From Clostridia bacterium (GTDB taxonomy: Bacteria; Bacillota; Clostridia; Lachnospirales; Lachnospiraceae): DNA of 64,000 nucleotides. Under the pieces are notes generated by a model, which was not told where the DNA came from, searched no databases, and was given only the letters and a program-made list of their open reading frames with translations. A program made the translations under genes and the position numbers. Below, piece by piece: positions 33,033-41,276 of this stretch. Location of the stretch: contig CAJTEN010000024.1 of assembly GCA_910575245.1 (NCBI GenBank), forward strand, positions 1-64,000. The letters run 5' to 3'. Every line of letters begins with the position of its first letter. The first letter of the stretch is position 1.

Positions 33033-33911
33033 CTATACCCTCTGCCACAACAGCATACTGTCCTGAAATTCAGCCGCCACCTTCCCGGTATCTTTCAGCC
33101 ATGAGAGATAGGAACGCACCGTGCTGCCAACCAACACATACTGCTCAAAATTCATGGAAAGCCCATAGCCTTTGAACACTTCCTGCAAAATTCTTTCAAA
33201 GCACATCGGCTCCATGCAGATGGATAAAATCCTCTCCGCCACCTCATGTACCTTATTCCTGTTGTAGCAAACAAGTTCCCTGATATCGGCAGACGCTTCC
33301 GCATGGGCAGGAACGAACATGGCGGCTTCCATTCCCTCCACCATATCCAGCGTTTTCAGATAGGCTCCCACATCATAAATGAAAGAAACAGCATACTTCT
33401 CCAACGTTTCCCGGCTGCTGATGCAGTCCGCAAGGAATACCACACCGTCCGGCATACGGAACCCAACCATGTCAAAGAAATGTCCCGGCAAAGGTATAGT
33501 CTCTATCTCCTTCGGAAACCCTTCATCTGAAAAATCCGTCACATTGCTGTCCTGCGCCATCAGGAACTTATGCCGCAAGTCCTTACACGGATAACCGCCG
33601 TAAAGGAAGGACGGCTCCAGTACCGGGTATTTCGTGAAAGCCGCCTCTATGCCGCCGGAATAAACCTTACAACCCATCTGCTCCTGCAGGTACTTGTTCC
33701 CGCCGATATGGTCTGCGTTGGAATGGGTATTCAGAATCGCCGCCAGATGCCAGCCGTTCTTATCCAGTATCTGCCTGACTTTCCTCCCCGCATCCTTATC
33801 ATTCCCGCTGTCAACCAGATAGACATGATCCTTGTCCGGGGCATAGACACCTATCTTTGCTGGGCAGTTTATGTAATAGCATTTCTCACTGACTTGTACC
33901 AATTCATACAT
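33033..33911 (-). CDS. MBL-fold metallohydrolase
   Basis: A 292-residue metallo-beta-lactamase-fold protein with LNTHSNADHIGGN (the HxHxDH site, here with Ser at x and N in place of the second x), later LPGHFFDM and VFLADCIS metal ligands and PAHAE. The C-terminal ~80 residues form a winged-helix-like segment. The family covers hydrolases of thioesters, lactones and sulfur compounds; the substrate is unknown. It follows the XRE-cupin gene by 16 bases and probably belongs to its regulon. Confidence 0.82.
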   Translation of the reverse strand: MYELVQVSEKCYYINCPAKIGVYAPDKDHVYLVDSGNDKDAGRKVRQILDKNGWHLAAILNTHSNADHIGGNKYLQEQMGCKVYSGGIEAAFTKYPVLEPSFLYGGYPCKDLRHKFLMAQDSNVTDFSDEGFPKEIETIPLPGHFFDMVGFRMPDGVVFLADCISSRETLEKYAVSFIYDVGAYLKTLDMVEGMEAAMFVPAHAEASADIRELVCYNRNKVHEVAERILSICMEPMCFERILQEVFKGYGLSMNFEQYVLVGSTVRSYLSWLKDTGKVAAEFQDSMLLWQRV

Positions 33912-33927
33912 TTTTCGCTTCCTCCCT

Positions 33928-34485
33928 TTAATTGTTCGGGTAAAATATCATATTATAAGCTGCACAGACTTTATCTGAAACATTATGGTATGCATGGGAA
34001 ATATCCGCCCCAAACCGTATGGACTGCTTTTCCTGCAGCAGCACTTCCTTCCCACCTATCACCATTTTCAGAGTCCCATGCACAAGAAAGACATATTCCT
34101 CCACGCCCACCACATGGGGCAGTGATCCATGATGCACCCCTGCATCAAACTCAATATAGAACACTTCCACATTCCTTACCGGTTCAAAAGGGAACAGCGG
34201 GTATGCCCTCATCTTCCCATTTTCTTCCGTAATCATATCCCTTTCGCCAAGCCCGGCGACCATATATTCCGCTTCCTCCTGTTTGCAGAAAAAGGATAAC
34301 GGTATTTTCAGCCCTGTTGAAATCTTCCACAATATGTTGATGGTGGGCGAGGACTGCCCCCGCTCGATCTGCCCTAACATGGGCTTGCTGACACCTGTCA
34401 GCTCCGCAACGTCATCCAGCGTGAGCTGCCTTGTGTTCCGTATTTCTTTCAGCCGCTCTCCTATCTTCAATGAAACCTCCTCCAT
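33928..34485 (-). CDS. XRE-family regulator with cupin domain
   Basis: A 185-residue regulator: N-terminal helix-turn-helix (LKEIRNTRQLTLDDVAELTG, then SKPMLGQIERGQSSPT) and a C-terminal cupin fold with PHVVGVEEYVFLVHGTL, a metal or ligand site. Members control catabolic or stress genes in response to small effectors. ATG 34485 sits behind ACAAGGAGGAATC. It is probably the regulator of the adjacent MBL hydrolase gene. Confidence 0.88.
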   Translation of the reverse strand: MEEVSLKIGERLKEIRNTRQLTLDDVAELTGVSKPMLGQIERGQSSPTINILWKISTGLKIPLSFFCKQEEAEYMVAGLGERDMITEENGKMRAYPLFPFEPVRNVEVFYIEFDAGVHHGSLPHVVGVEEYVFLVHGTLKMVIGGKEVLLQEKQSIRFGADISHAYHNVSDKVCAAYNMIFYPNN

Positions 34486-35020
34486 GATTCCTCCTTGTAT
34501 TCGTTTTTACATACAAAATATATTATAACATACATGCTTGCAAAATAAAAGAACCCTCGGACTGCCCTTTTCTTTCTATTATCATTTTCACGTTATTCCT
34601 TTACCGATTTACTCATATACAATTTAGCAAAACTATCGGCTTTTGCCAAATTGTATGAGGTTTTGCCAAATTGTATCCAACTTTCGTCATATCCCCATAT
34701 TTCAACAAGATTTACAGACAAAATATTATATCTTTCAGCTAAAATCCACAATATCCTATTCCTTTTTACATACAATTCCGGAAACCCCTGACTTTTGCCG
34801 AAAAGTATACTTTTGCCAAAATGTATCAATCGCCACGTTAACAGCGGTATCAAAAAGCCAAAAAAAGAGAGACCCACCAACTATCTCGGTGAACCCCCTT
34901 ATGCCCGAAATCCCTTGATTTCAAGCCATTTTCTTATACTTTCGCCAAATCGTTCAAAATTCCTATGGCATCAATTCTGAATAGCCGCCTGTGCCGCTGT
35001 CAATGATTTTTTAATCCCTC
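34486..35020. repeat. Intergenic region with repeated TTTTGCCAAATTGTAT motif
   Basis: No convincing gene. The motif TTTTGCCAAATTGTAT occurs at 34641 and 34661, with near-copies at 34793 (TTTTGCCGAAAAGTAT) and 34811 (TTTTGCCAAAATGTAT); a looser one lies near 34938. An open frame over the region (34593-34880, minus) reads these as FGKS/FGKT repeats but has no ribosome site. Its origin is unclear. Confidence 0.5.
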
Positions 35021-36343
35021 CTATACTCTCTCGCAGAAATCTAATGAAATCCATCCAGCTCCGCTTTTCAGCTTTCCCCACTTGGAAGCCCCTTTCCCAT
35101 CAGCCTCCTCAACGATTGTGAAAATACCGGTTCCCGTGTACTTCCCTGTCTTCTCCTTATCCGTCCCAGGTTCTTTCCGAATGTTCAGGTCAGGGATGGA
35201 CACCCACACCAGATATGGCCGGAACACATCCCCTCCCGTCATACCCAGGATGCCTTTCAGGATGACAAGAATCTTCTCCCCATAGCCTGCCCCGGCAGCC
35301 CATCCTCTCCCGTCCGGGTTCTCCTTCTGCCCAAGCCACTCCACATATTCCGCACAGCCCCTTACGACATATTTAAACCGTGGGTCAACACAGGCATTCT
35401 TCAGTCCTTCCACGGAAGCATAGGCTTTCAGATGCTGCACCTGCGCCCGAATCCCAAACTGCGGCGTGTCAAAGGAATTCCCTTTCACGCCCTTCCCCGT
35501 CACGCCCATGCCGCAGAAATTATTCTGCGCCAAAGTAACCGCAGAGCCGAAAAACTCGAAGTTCCCGGTCTCAAGGCAGGACTGCGCAAATGCAATGTCG
35601 CCCCTCACGCCCTCCGCCTCTCCTTCCGAAAGGTACAGCGGGATCATGTCAAAGACAGACTGCGCCGCCTCCGGATTCTTCGCTTTAAGATACGCCTCCA
35701 TCTGCTCCGCCGTTGCTTCGGCTCTCCCCATGATCCTGGTATAGCCATCCGTGCCTGAAGAACCGCCAGCCATTGCCGCCCTGACCGCCCTGCGGAACCC
35801 GTCCATCGTGTACCCCATGCCAAGCTGTGCCCACAGATGCTCCGGGTCGCCGTGGTTGCTGGCAATGCCCCTGGCACAGCCCTCCCTATGGCTGATGACA
35901 ACACCATCCGCCAGCGGGTCAAGCCCATACTTCCCGCAGAGCATGGCAAACAGCTCCACCGCCGCTCGGTAAGTCCTCTCCGCCACCGCCTTTGCCGCGG
36001 CTGTATCAGAGCAGGTAAAATTTGAGCCTGACGTGTACCGGATACACGCAGGCTCACACATCTCCACCCCGATATGGGTATTATTCCCGCTGCCCCTGCT
36101 GCCGAAGCCGCAGTGCCATCCCCTGTGGTTCCAGGGGAGCGTCTGGTACACCGTCCCGTCCTCCCCGTCAATGAACCCATGGACGCAGGAACTGTCATGT
36201 GACGGGCTGTCCCACGAACTGATAAATGCGGATGCCTTCGGCTGTGGGCATCCAACGGAATGGAGCATCAGCCCCTTTACTGTGATCTTCCTCCCCGCCG
36301 TATAGCAAGGATTCCTGGTCAGAATGCTTTCCACCAGCTTCAT
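35021..36343 (-). CDS. Phage endolysin: amidase, glucosaminidase and SH3 domains
   Basis: A 440-residue endolysin. Residues ~20-180 form an N-acetylmuramoyl-L-alanine amidase (amidase_2): MLHSVGCPQP supplies a zinc His, NTHIGVEMCEP and VISHREGCARG follow. Then comes a glucosaminidase-type domain (~210-350, FAQSCLETGNFEF, QNNFCGMGVTG) and a C-terminal bacterial SH3 domain (~375-440, LNIRKEPGTDKEKTGKYTG) for wall binding. It cuts peptidoglycan for phage release and lies three bases from the holin gene. It seems intact despite the surrounding decay. Confidence 0.9.
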   Translation of the reverse strand: MKLVESILTRNPCYTAGRKITVKGLMLHSVGCPQPKASAFISSWDSPSHDSSCVHGFIDGEDGTVYQTLPWNHRGWHCGFGSRGSGNNTHIGVEMCEPACIRYTSGSNFTCSDTAAAKAVAERTYRAAVELFAMLCGKYGLDPLADGVVISHREGCARGIASNHGDPEHLWAQLGMGYTMDGFRRAVRAAMAGGSSGTDGYTRIMGRAEATAEQMEAYLKAKNPEAAQSVFDMIPLYLSEGEAEGVRGDIAFAQSCLETGNFEFFGSAVTLAQNNFCGMGVTGKGVKGNSFDTPQFGIRAQVQHLKAYASVEGLKNACVDPRFKYVVRGCAEYVEWLGQKENPDGRGWAAGAGYGEKILVILKGILGMTGGDVFRPYLVWVSIPDLNIRKEPGTDKEKTGKYTGTGIFTIVEEADGKGASKWGKLKSGAGWISLDFCERV

Positions 36344-36345
36344 GC

Positions 36346-36765
36346 CTACTCATCCCCCTTCCTGTCTTCCGCCCTGTCATGGAGCTGTTCCAGAATCTCC
36401 TTCAGCTTCTTCGGGATGGGCAGCCCAAGGTGCCCGGCATTCTCCAGAAGGCTCACGCCCTCATTGGAGATATAGAAAAAGATGACCGCCGTGCGGAGCA
36501 CAGAGCCGCTGCCGATGACCTGCACATCAAGGATGTTTGCAATTCCCACCAGCAGGAAGATCAGCACCTTCTTTGCAATGCCCCTAAACCCCACCTCGCT
36601 GGACAGCTCCTTATCCGCAGCAGCGCACATCACCCCCGTGATATAATCCACCACAACGAACACAACAAGCGCATACAACAGCCCGTCACAGCCTCCAATG
36701 AACCAGCCGATCCATCCCCCGACGGCTGCAAAAATCAGTTGGATCGTGTTCCAGAATTCCTTCAT
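36346..36765 (-). CDS. Phage holin (TcdE/phi-4_1-type)
   Basis: A 139-residue membrane protein with about three helices and a charged C-terminus (KKLKEILEQLHDRAEDRKGDE). The VDYITGVMCAA motif and SNEGVSLLENAGHLG near the end are typical of Bacteriophage_holin_4_1. It forms the membrane lesions that release endolysin. Endolysin and holin together form a lysis cassette. Confidence 0.9.
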   Translation of the reverse strand: MKEFWNTIQLIFAAVGGWIGWFIGGCDGLLYALVVFVVVDYITGVMCAAADKELSSEVGFRGIAKKVLIFLLVGIANILDVQVIGSGSVLRTAVIFFYISNEGVSLLENAGHLGLPIPKKLKEILEQLHDRAEDRKGDE

Positions 36766-36870
36766 GTCAAAACCCTCCGTTTCTGAAATTTTTTTGTATG
36801 ATAAAAAGCCGCCCGCCAGACGGCAGACAGCCCTGTATCCAGATGATATCTATTTACCCGCAGGAGCCTG

Positions 36871-37327
36871 TCACGGCTCCTCCGTCAGCGTGTACGTGAT
36901 CTTCACGGTCTTATCCGTATTCTTCACCACGGCAGCCCCCAGGTTGTTGATGCTCGCCAGATAAGGCATGGCCAGGTACGCCATCCTGTAATCAGAACCA
37001 TAGTTCCCGCCCCAGCCAAACAGAAACTCCTTATACTGGAACAGCGGCGTCGCCACATTCGTGAACCTTGCACCCCCTGCCGTCTGCACCACCGTATCAT
37101 CCGGCTTCACCTGGAAATCCCACCCGATAATCAGGTCATTCACCATCAGCAGGTAATTGGAGCAGGTGCGTGTCATACTCCCCGGCAACCGCATAAAATA
37201 CCCCCATCGGGTTCAGCCCCAGGATGTCATTCACTGCATTGGTGACCATGTTGCCCTCCTCAATGCGCTCCTCCTCACCGGTATTCCCATCCACCAGCTC
37301 AATCACCATGTTCCCTTTCAATTTCAT
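36871..37327 (-). pseudogene. Phage tail-fibre-like gene, frameshifted and shortened
   Basis: ATG 37327 (MKLKGNMVIELVDGNTGEE) lies behind GGAGGTTTGGT. The frame runs to GEYDT and soon stops at 37136. The other frame, from about 37190, carries CSNYLLMVNDLIIGWDF and ends SINNLGAAVVKNTDKTVKIT. Together they match the two ends of a fibre-like protein common in Clostridia phages, but the middle is missing and a shift is needed near 37180. It is not expected to work. Confidence 0.6.
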
Positions 37328-38198
37328 ACCAAACCTCCATTTCCACCGGCCTTGCAAATGCGCCGACCGCTGCCCTGCCGCGAACCACATCACTGCATTC
37401 CCGTTTCATTGTCTCGTCAGTCTCCATCCCAATCTCACCGTCGGCCGGAACAGCCCGGATGCCACCGCCAATGGCTGCCCTGCCGACCCATTCCTCAACC
37501 TTGATTTCCCCGTCCCATGCGGACTGCGCTCCCATGGACTGCCCGCTGATGCTGGCAATGCAGGAGCCGGTATCCACTATGCCCGTGCCGCCGCCCATCC
37601 GCATATACACATTGAATACATTCGTATAGTTTGCCACCACGCCCTCAATGGGGTAATACAGAAGGATGGTATGCCGCCCAGAATGCCAGGTCTCCTCCGG
37701 CTGATGAATCGCCACCACAGAATCATTGATCTCAAACGTAAAATGCGCTGCTGCCTGCCCGTCCTCAGACCAGATGACAGGCAGCCCCACCTCCAGCGCC
37801 TGCCCCGCATCCCCAGGGCTTTCCTCCCCGCCTGTTCCGGCATCCGTACCGCCGGCCGCCGGGATAACAACTTCCCCCTTTGCCAAAGCTGTCCGCTCCA
37901 CCGCATCCGCCTCCACATCCACGATGACGGAACCAAAAAACTGCGCATGGTTATCCTCGCTTGTGGCAAACTCAATGGTGATGATCTTCACATCCGTCTC
38001 CGCCACCGTAAACGCAGAGGCATTCGTGAACGTATGGATGCCGATTTTCCCAGCCTCAATCTGGTTCAGCAGCCCGGAGATGTTCTTGTCATTCTTTGAC
38101 TTCGCCTGCGCCAGCCGCGGGTTCTTCCCCACGTATTTCAGCGTATGCTTCCCGCCAATCTTGCAGTTAGAGGAAGTAGTAGAATTTTTCATGTGCAT
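37299..38198 (-). CDS. Phage tail/baseplate-like protein, 5' end replaced
   Basis: A 299-residue frame rich in Gly, Ala and Val with a beta-rich C-terminus (HTILLYYPIEGVVANYTNVF). It overlaps the next fibre gene by 29 bases, as in phage operons. I do not recognise a named family. The first codons (MHMKNSTT) are read from a foreign fragment (see 38167-38253), so the natural N-terminus has been lost and the protein may not be made properly. Confidence 0.55.
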   Translation of the reverse strand: MHMKNSTTSSNCKIGGKHTLKYVGKNPRLAQAKSKNDKNISGLLNQIEAGKIGIHTFTNASAFTVAETDVKIITIEFATSEDNHAQFFGSVIVDVEADAVERTALAKGEVVIPAAGGTDAGTGGEESPGDAGQALEVGLPVIWSEDGQAAAHFTFEINDSVVAIHQPEETWHSGRHTILLYYPIEGVVANYTNVFNVYMRMGGGTGIVDTGSCIASISGQSMGAQSAWDGEIKVEEWVGRAAIGGGIRAVPADGEIGMETDETMKRECSDVVRGRAAVGAFARPVEMEVWYEIEREHGD

Positions 38199-38253
38199 CG
38201 CTGATAAAAATAATCTCTTTCGCTTTCTCTGCTCTTAACGCTGTGTTTGACAT
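38167..38253 (-). pseudogene. N-terminal fragment of a DUF6075-like gene
   Basis: Behind AAAAGGAGGAACAG, ATG 38253 opens a frame of 28 codons (MSNTALRAEKAKEIIFISDA, then HEKFYYFL) that resembles the start of DUF6075-type proteins of Clostridia mobile elements. It hits a stop where phage sequence begins. It marks the right boundary of the phage debris. Confidence 0.5.
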
Positions 38254-38319
38254 TTTTCTGTTCCTCCTTTTAAAATTGAATTGAAAAGAGCATCCCGCTA
38301 TGGAATGCCCTATATAAAA

Positions 38320-38351
38320 AATAGGGACACTCTCATTCAAGTATCCCTATT
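38320..38351 (-). terminator. Probable terminator of rlmD
   Basis: AATAGGGACACT (38320-38331) pairs with AGTATCCCTATT (38340-38351). On the minus strand it is followed by TTTTTTATA. It lies ~180 bases beyond the rlmD stop. Confidence 0.65.
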
Positions 38352-38531
38352 GTCTATCACTGTATCGGATAGTCCTCTATTCACTTTCATTGTCAGGATT
38401 TTTTGTGTTCCCCGTACCGAGGTCTAACGCCACAACTACGGTTACTTTCTTCACAAGTATCTTTTCCTTATGATTTTCACCGATTTTGTTAAAACTGAAA
38501 AATGTCACAAAGTGCGTAAATTCAAGGATTT

Positions 38532-40145
38532 CTAGGTATCTTTCCTTTGTATCAACACCACAGTCTCGACGTGCACACTATGCCCAAACTGATCCACAGC
38601 CCTTACCCTCTCCAGCTCATACCCTCCCGCGCACAACACCTTCAAATCTCTCGCCAAGGTGGCCGAATCACAACTCACATACACAATCCTCTCCGGCCGC
38701 ATGGCAATCATCGTCTCCAGACACTTCTCGTCACAACCCTTACGCGGTGGGTCTACCACGATCACATCCGGATGCCGCATTTGTTCATCGGCATCCGTCA
38801 TCCTATTCCCTATCGCCCCTTCATAGAACGCCGGAAGCACATCCTCTGCCTTTCCCACATAGAACTGTGCGTTTTCTATCTGATTATCCTGTGCATTCGT
38901 CCTGGCATCCTCAATCGCCTCCGGAATCATCTCTACCCCGCAGACCTGTTTTGCCTTCTTCGCCATGAAAAGCGATATCGTCCCGATTCCACAATATAAA
39001 TCCCATACGGTCTCCTTCCCCGTCAATCCCGCATAGTCCAGCGCAAGGCTGTAGAGTTTCTCTGTCTGGATCGGATTTACCTGGTAGAAAGACAACGGTG
39101 AGATAGCAAAAGATATCCCGCCCAGAATATCGCGTATCCTGTCCTTTCCCCAGAGCATGCGTATCTCTTTACCCATAATCACGTTTGTTTTCTCGGTGTT
39201 AATACTGACCGATATACTTTCTATTCTTTGACAGAATAGCCTGCCTTTTGTCCCGTTTCCATACTCATATATATCCCTTTTCAGGCCAGACTCCTGCCCC
39301 GAGGGTGATTCAGGTACTTCACAGGATTTACTCTCGAATCTGTAAACCTTTTCATCCTTCGATATCATCTGATCCTGTGTGTCGCAGCGCAAGGTACCTT
39401 CATTATCTTTCTGTGCAAAGCTCAGGCCTGTCAGCTTCCGAACCAGCTCTCCTTCTTCCGGGAGCTTCTTCCCATTGATCACAATACAGACCATAATCTC
39501 TCCGGTTGCAAAGCCCGTGCGGATCAACACATGCCGCACCAGACCCGTTCCTTCTGTTTCACGGTACGCAGTTACCTTGTTTTCCCTCATATATTCCAAA
39601 ACCGCTTCCAGAATTACCTTATTCTCCGGTACCCCCAGCGCACAATCGGTATTCGCTATAATATCATGGGTTCTGCCCGCATAGAATCCTGTGACAAGCT
39701 TTCCGTTCTTGTCATACCCCACCGGATACTGGGCCTTATTCCGATAGTGCCATGGATTCTCCATACCGATGACCGGCTCTATTACCGCGTCAACCTTCTC
39801 TTCCGGAAACCCGCCGATTCGTATCAGATGATTGCGCACTTTATCCTGCTTATAGGCAAGCTGTCTCTCGTAACTCATGGCCTGAATCTGGCAGCCGCCG
39901 CACTGTCTGTGAAATCTGCACCTGGGCTCTACACGAAAAGAAGAAGGTGTCACCACCTTCTCTACTCTCGCATAACCGTAATTCTTCTTGCACTTGGTAA
40001 TCCGCGCTTCCACCGTATCACCGATCACCGCATCTTTCACGAACAGAGTATAGCCCTCGCTCTTACCGATTCCCTCTCCGTCGTTTCCGATATCTTCTAT
40101 TGTCACGGTGACAATATCGTTTTTCCTGTATGATCCGTGCTCCAT
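38532..40145 (-). CDS. rlmD: 23S rRNA (uracil-C5)-methyltransferase, RlmD/RumA family
   Basis: A 537-residue enzyme of the RlmD family that makes 5-methyluridine in 23S rRNA with SAM. An N-terminal TRAM domain (~10-65) is followed by the Fe-S cysteine cluster (CRFHRQCGGC, near residue 80), then the SAM motif LYCGIGTISLFMAKKAKQV, VDPPRKGCDE and YVSCDSATLARDL with the catalytic Cys. It is longer than E. coli RlmD (433) because of an insert around residues 265-300 (SGQESGLKRDIYEYGNG). It could equally be its paralogue RlmCD of Firmicutes. Confidence 0.9.
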   Translation of the reverse strand: MEHGSYRKNDIVTVTIEDIGNDGEGIGKSEGYTLFVKDAVIGDTVEARITKCKKNYGYARVEKVVTPSSFRVEPRCRFHRQCGGCQIQAMSYERQLAYKQDKVRNHLIRIGGFPEEKVDAVIEPVIGMENPWHYRNKAQYPVGYDKNGKLVTGFYAGRTHDIIANTDCALGVPENKVILEAVLEYMRENKVTAYRETEGTGLVRHVLIRTGFATGEIMVCIVINGKKLPEEGELVRKLTGLSFAQKDNEGTLRCDTQDQMISKDEKVYRFESKSCEVPESPSGQESGLKRDIYEYGNGTKGRLFCQRIESISVSINTEKTNVIMGKEIRMLWGKDRIRDILGGISFAISPLSFYQVNPIQTEKLYSLALDYAGLTGKETVWDLYCGIGTISLFMAKKAKQVCGVEMIPEAIEDARTNAQDNQIENAQFYVGKAEDVLPAFYEGAIGNRMTDADEQMRHPDVIVVDPPRKGCDEKCLETMIAMRPERIVYVSCDSATLARDLKVLCAGGYELERVRAVDQFGHSVHVETVVLIQRKDT

Positions 40146-40321
40146 ATCCTCTTCTCCGTTTTACAGTTAACGATGTGTAACAGGAAATTTCGCCCTCGGT
40201 TCTGCAAAGGCTTCCGTATGTGACCCTTCAAGAACCGGACGCAGAAATAAGTTATGTCGTTTGCTGTATTTCGCACTTGTTCCCATGCCGCTATCAGCCG
40301 CACAAACGGTACATGAATACC

Positions 40322-41266
40322 TTACTCCAGTCTGGTTCCCCGCACATTCGACTCAAACAGCCTGTTATACCCAAGCCATCCGGTCTCGTAAGTATTCTCC
40401 AGCAGTTCTGTGAATGTCTCCATCTTCGCATCCGTATTATCCGCAAATGTCAGCGCCACCGCTTCCACAATCGCAGGTTTCTTGGGAGAGCCAAACTCGT
40501 ACTCGCCGTGATGTGCCAGAATGCAGTGTTTAAGCTCGCTGGCAAGAAGTGTGGGAAATCCACTGATCTGTTTAACCTTCTCCCCTATCATCTCACTGCC
40601 GATCACGATGTGCCCCAGGAACTGCCCGTCATCCGTATAATCATTCTGCGGAAAAAGCGACAGCTCTTTCGTCTTGCCGATATCATGGCAGATCGCCGCC
40701 GTCAGCAGCAGATCTCTTTTCAGGACAGGATACTGTGTACAGTAATAATCACATAACCTGGCAACCGCCAGCGTATGCTGCAGCAGACCTCCCACAAAAC
40801 CGTGATGCACCGTCTTCGCAGCTGAAGACTGCTTGAAGATCTTCACAAACTCCTCATCTTCCACGAAGAAAGCCTGCAGCAGCTGACGCAGATACGGATT
40901 CTCAATACTGTCGATCAGCCCCAACAGATCTTTCATCATACCGTCAATCGGAAACTTGCTGACCGGAAGGTAATCTGCCGGATCATATTCTCCCTCCCGT
41001 CCCTTGCGGACACGTTTTACATTGACCTGAAAAGCGCCCTGAAAGCTTGTCACATCTCCATACACTTCTATGTAATCCAGAGAATCAAAATCCTCGATTC
41101 CCGCATTGTTCGGATCCCAGATCTTGGCGTCCACGGTTCCTGTTTTATCCTGCAGGATGAGATTTTCATAGGGCTTACCGTTCTTCGTAACCGCCGATTG
41201 CTTGTGTTTGCAAAGATAAATATTGAATATTCTGTCGCCTTCCTTAAAATCTTTAATGAATTTCAT
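40322..41266 (-). CDS. yhaM: 3'-5' exoribonuclease YhaM-like
   Basis: A 314-residue protein: N-terminal OB fold (~15-95) and C-terminal HD domain with HHGFVGGLLQHTLAVA, CHDIGKTKEL and LAHHGEYEFG, the metal-binding His/Asp set. YhaM degrades short RNA and affects DNA replication in Firmicutes. It is preceded by a GGAGGATATATG-like site and is 10 bases downstream of the HtrA-like gene on the same strand, probably co-transcribed. Confidence 0.9.
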   Translation of the reverse strand: MKFIKDFKEGDRIFNIYLCKHKQSAVTKNGKPYENLILQDKTGTVDAKIWDPNNAGIEDFDSLDYIEVYGDVTSFQGAFQVNVKRVRKGREGEYDPADYLPVSKFPIDGMMKDLLGLIDSIENPYLRQLLQAFFVEDEEFVKIFKQSSAAKTVHHGFVGGLLQHTLAVARLCDYYCTQYPVLKRDLLLTAAICHDIGKTKELSLFPQNDYTDDGQFLGHIVIGSEMIGEKVKQISGFPTLLASELKHCILAHHGEYEFGSPKKPAIVEAVALTFADNTDAKMETFTELLENTYETGWLGYNRLFESNVRGTRLE

Positions 41267-41276
41267 ATATCCTCCT

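Noticed and set aside
34593..34880. A 95-codon open frame with FGKS-like repeats.
   Set aside because: It is built from the 16-base DNA repeat, has no ribosome site and does not look like a folded protein; kept only as a repeat.
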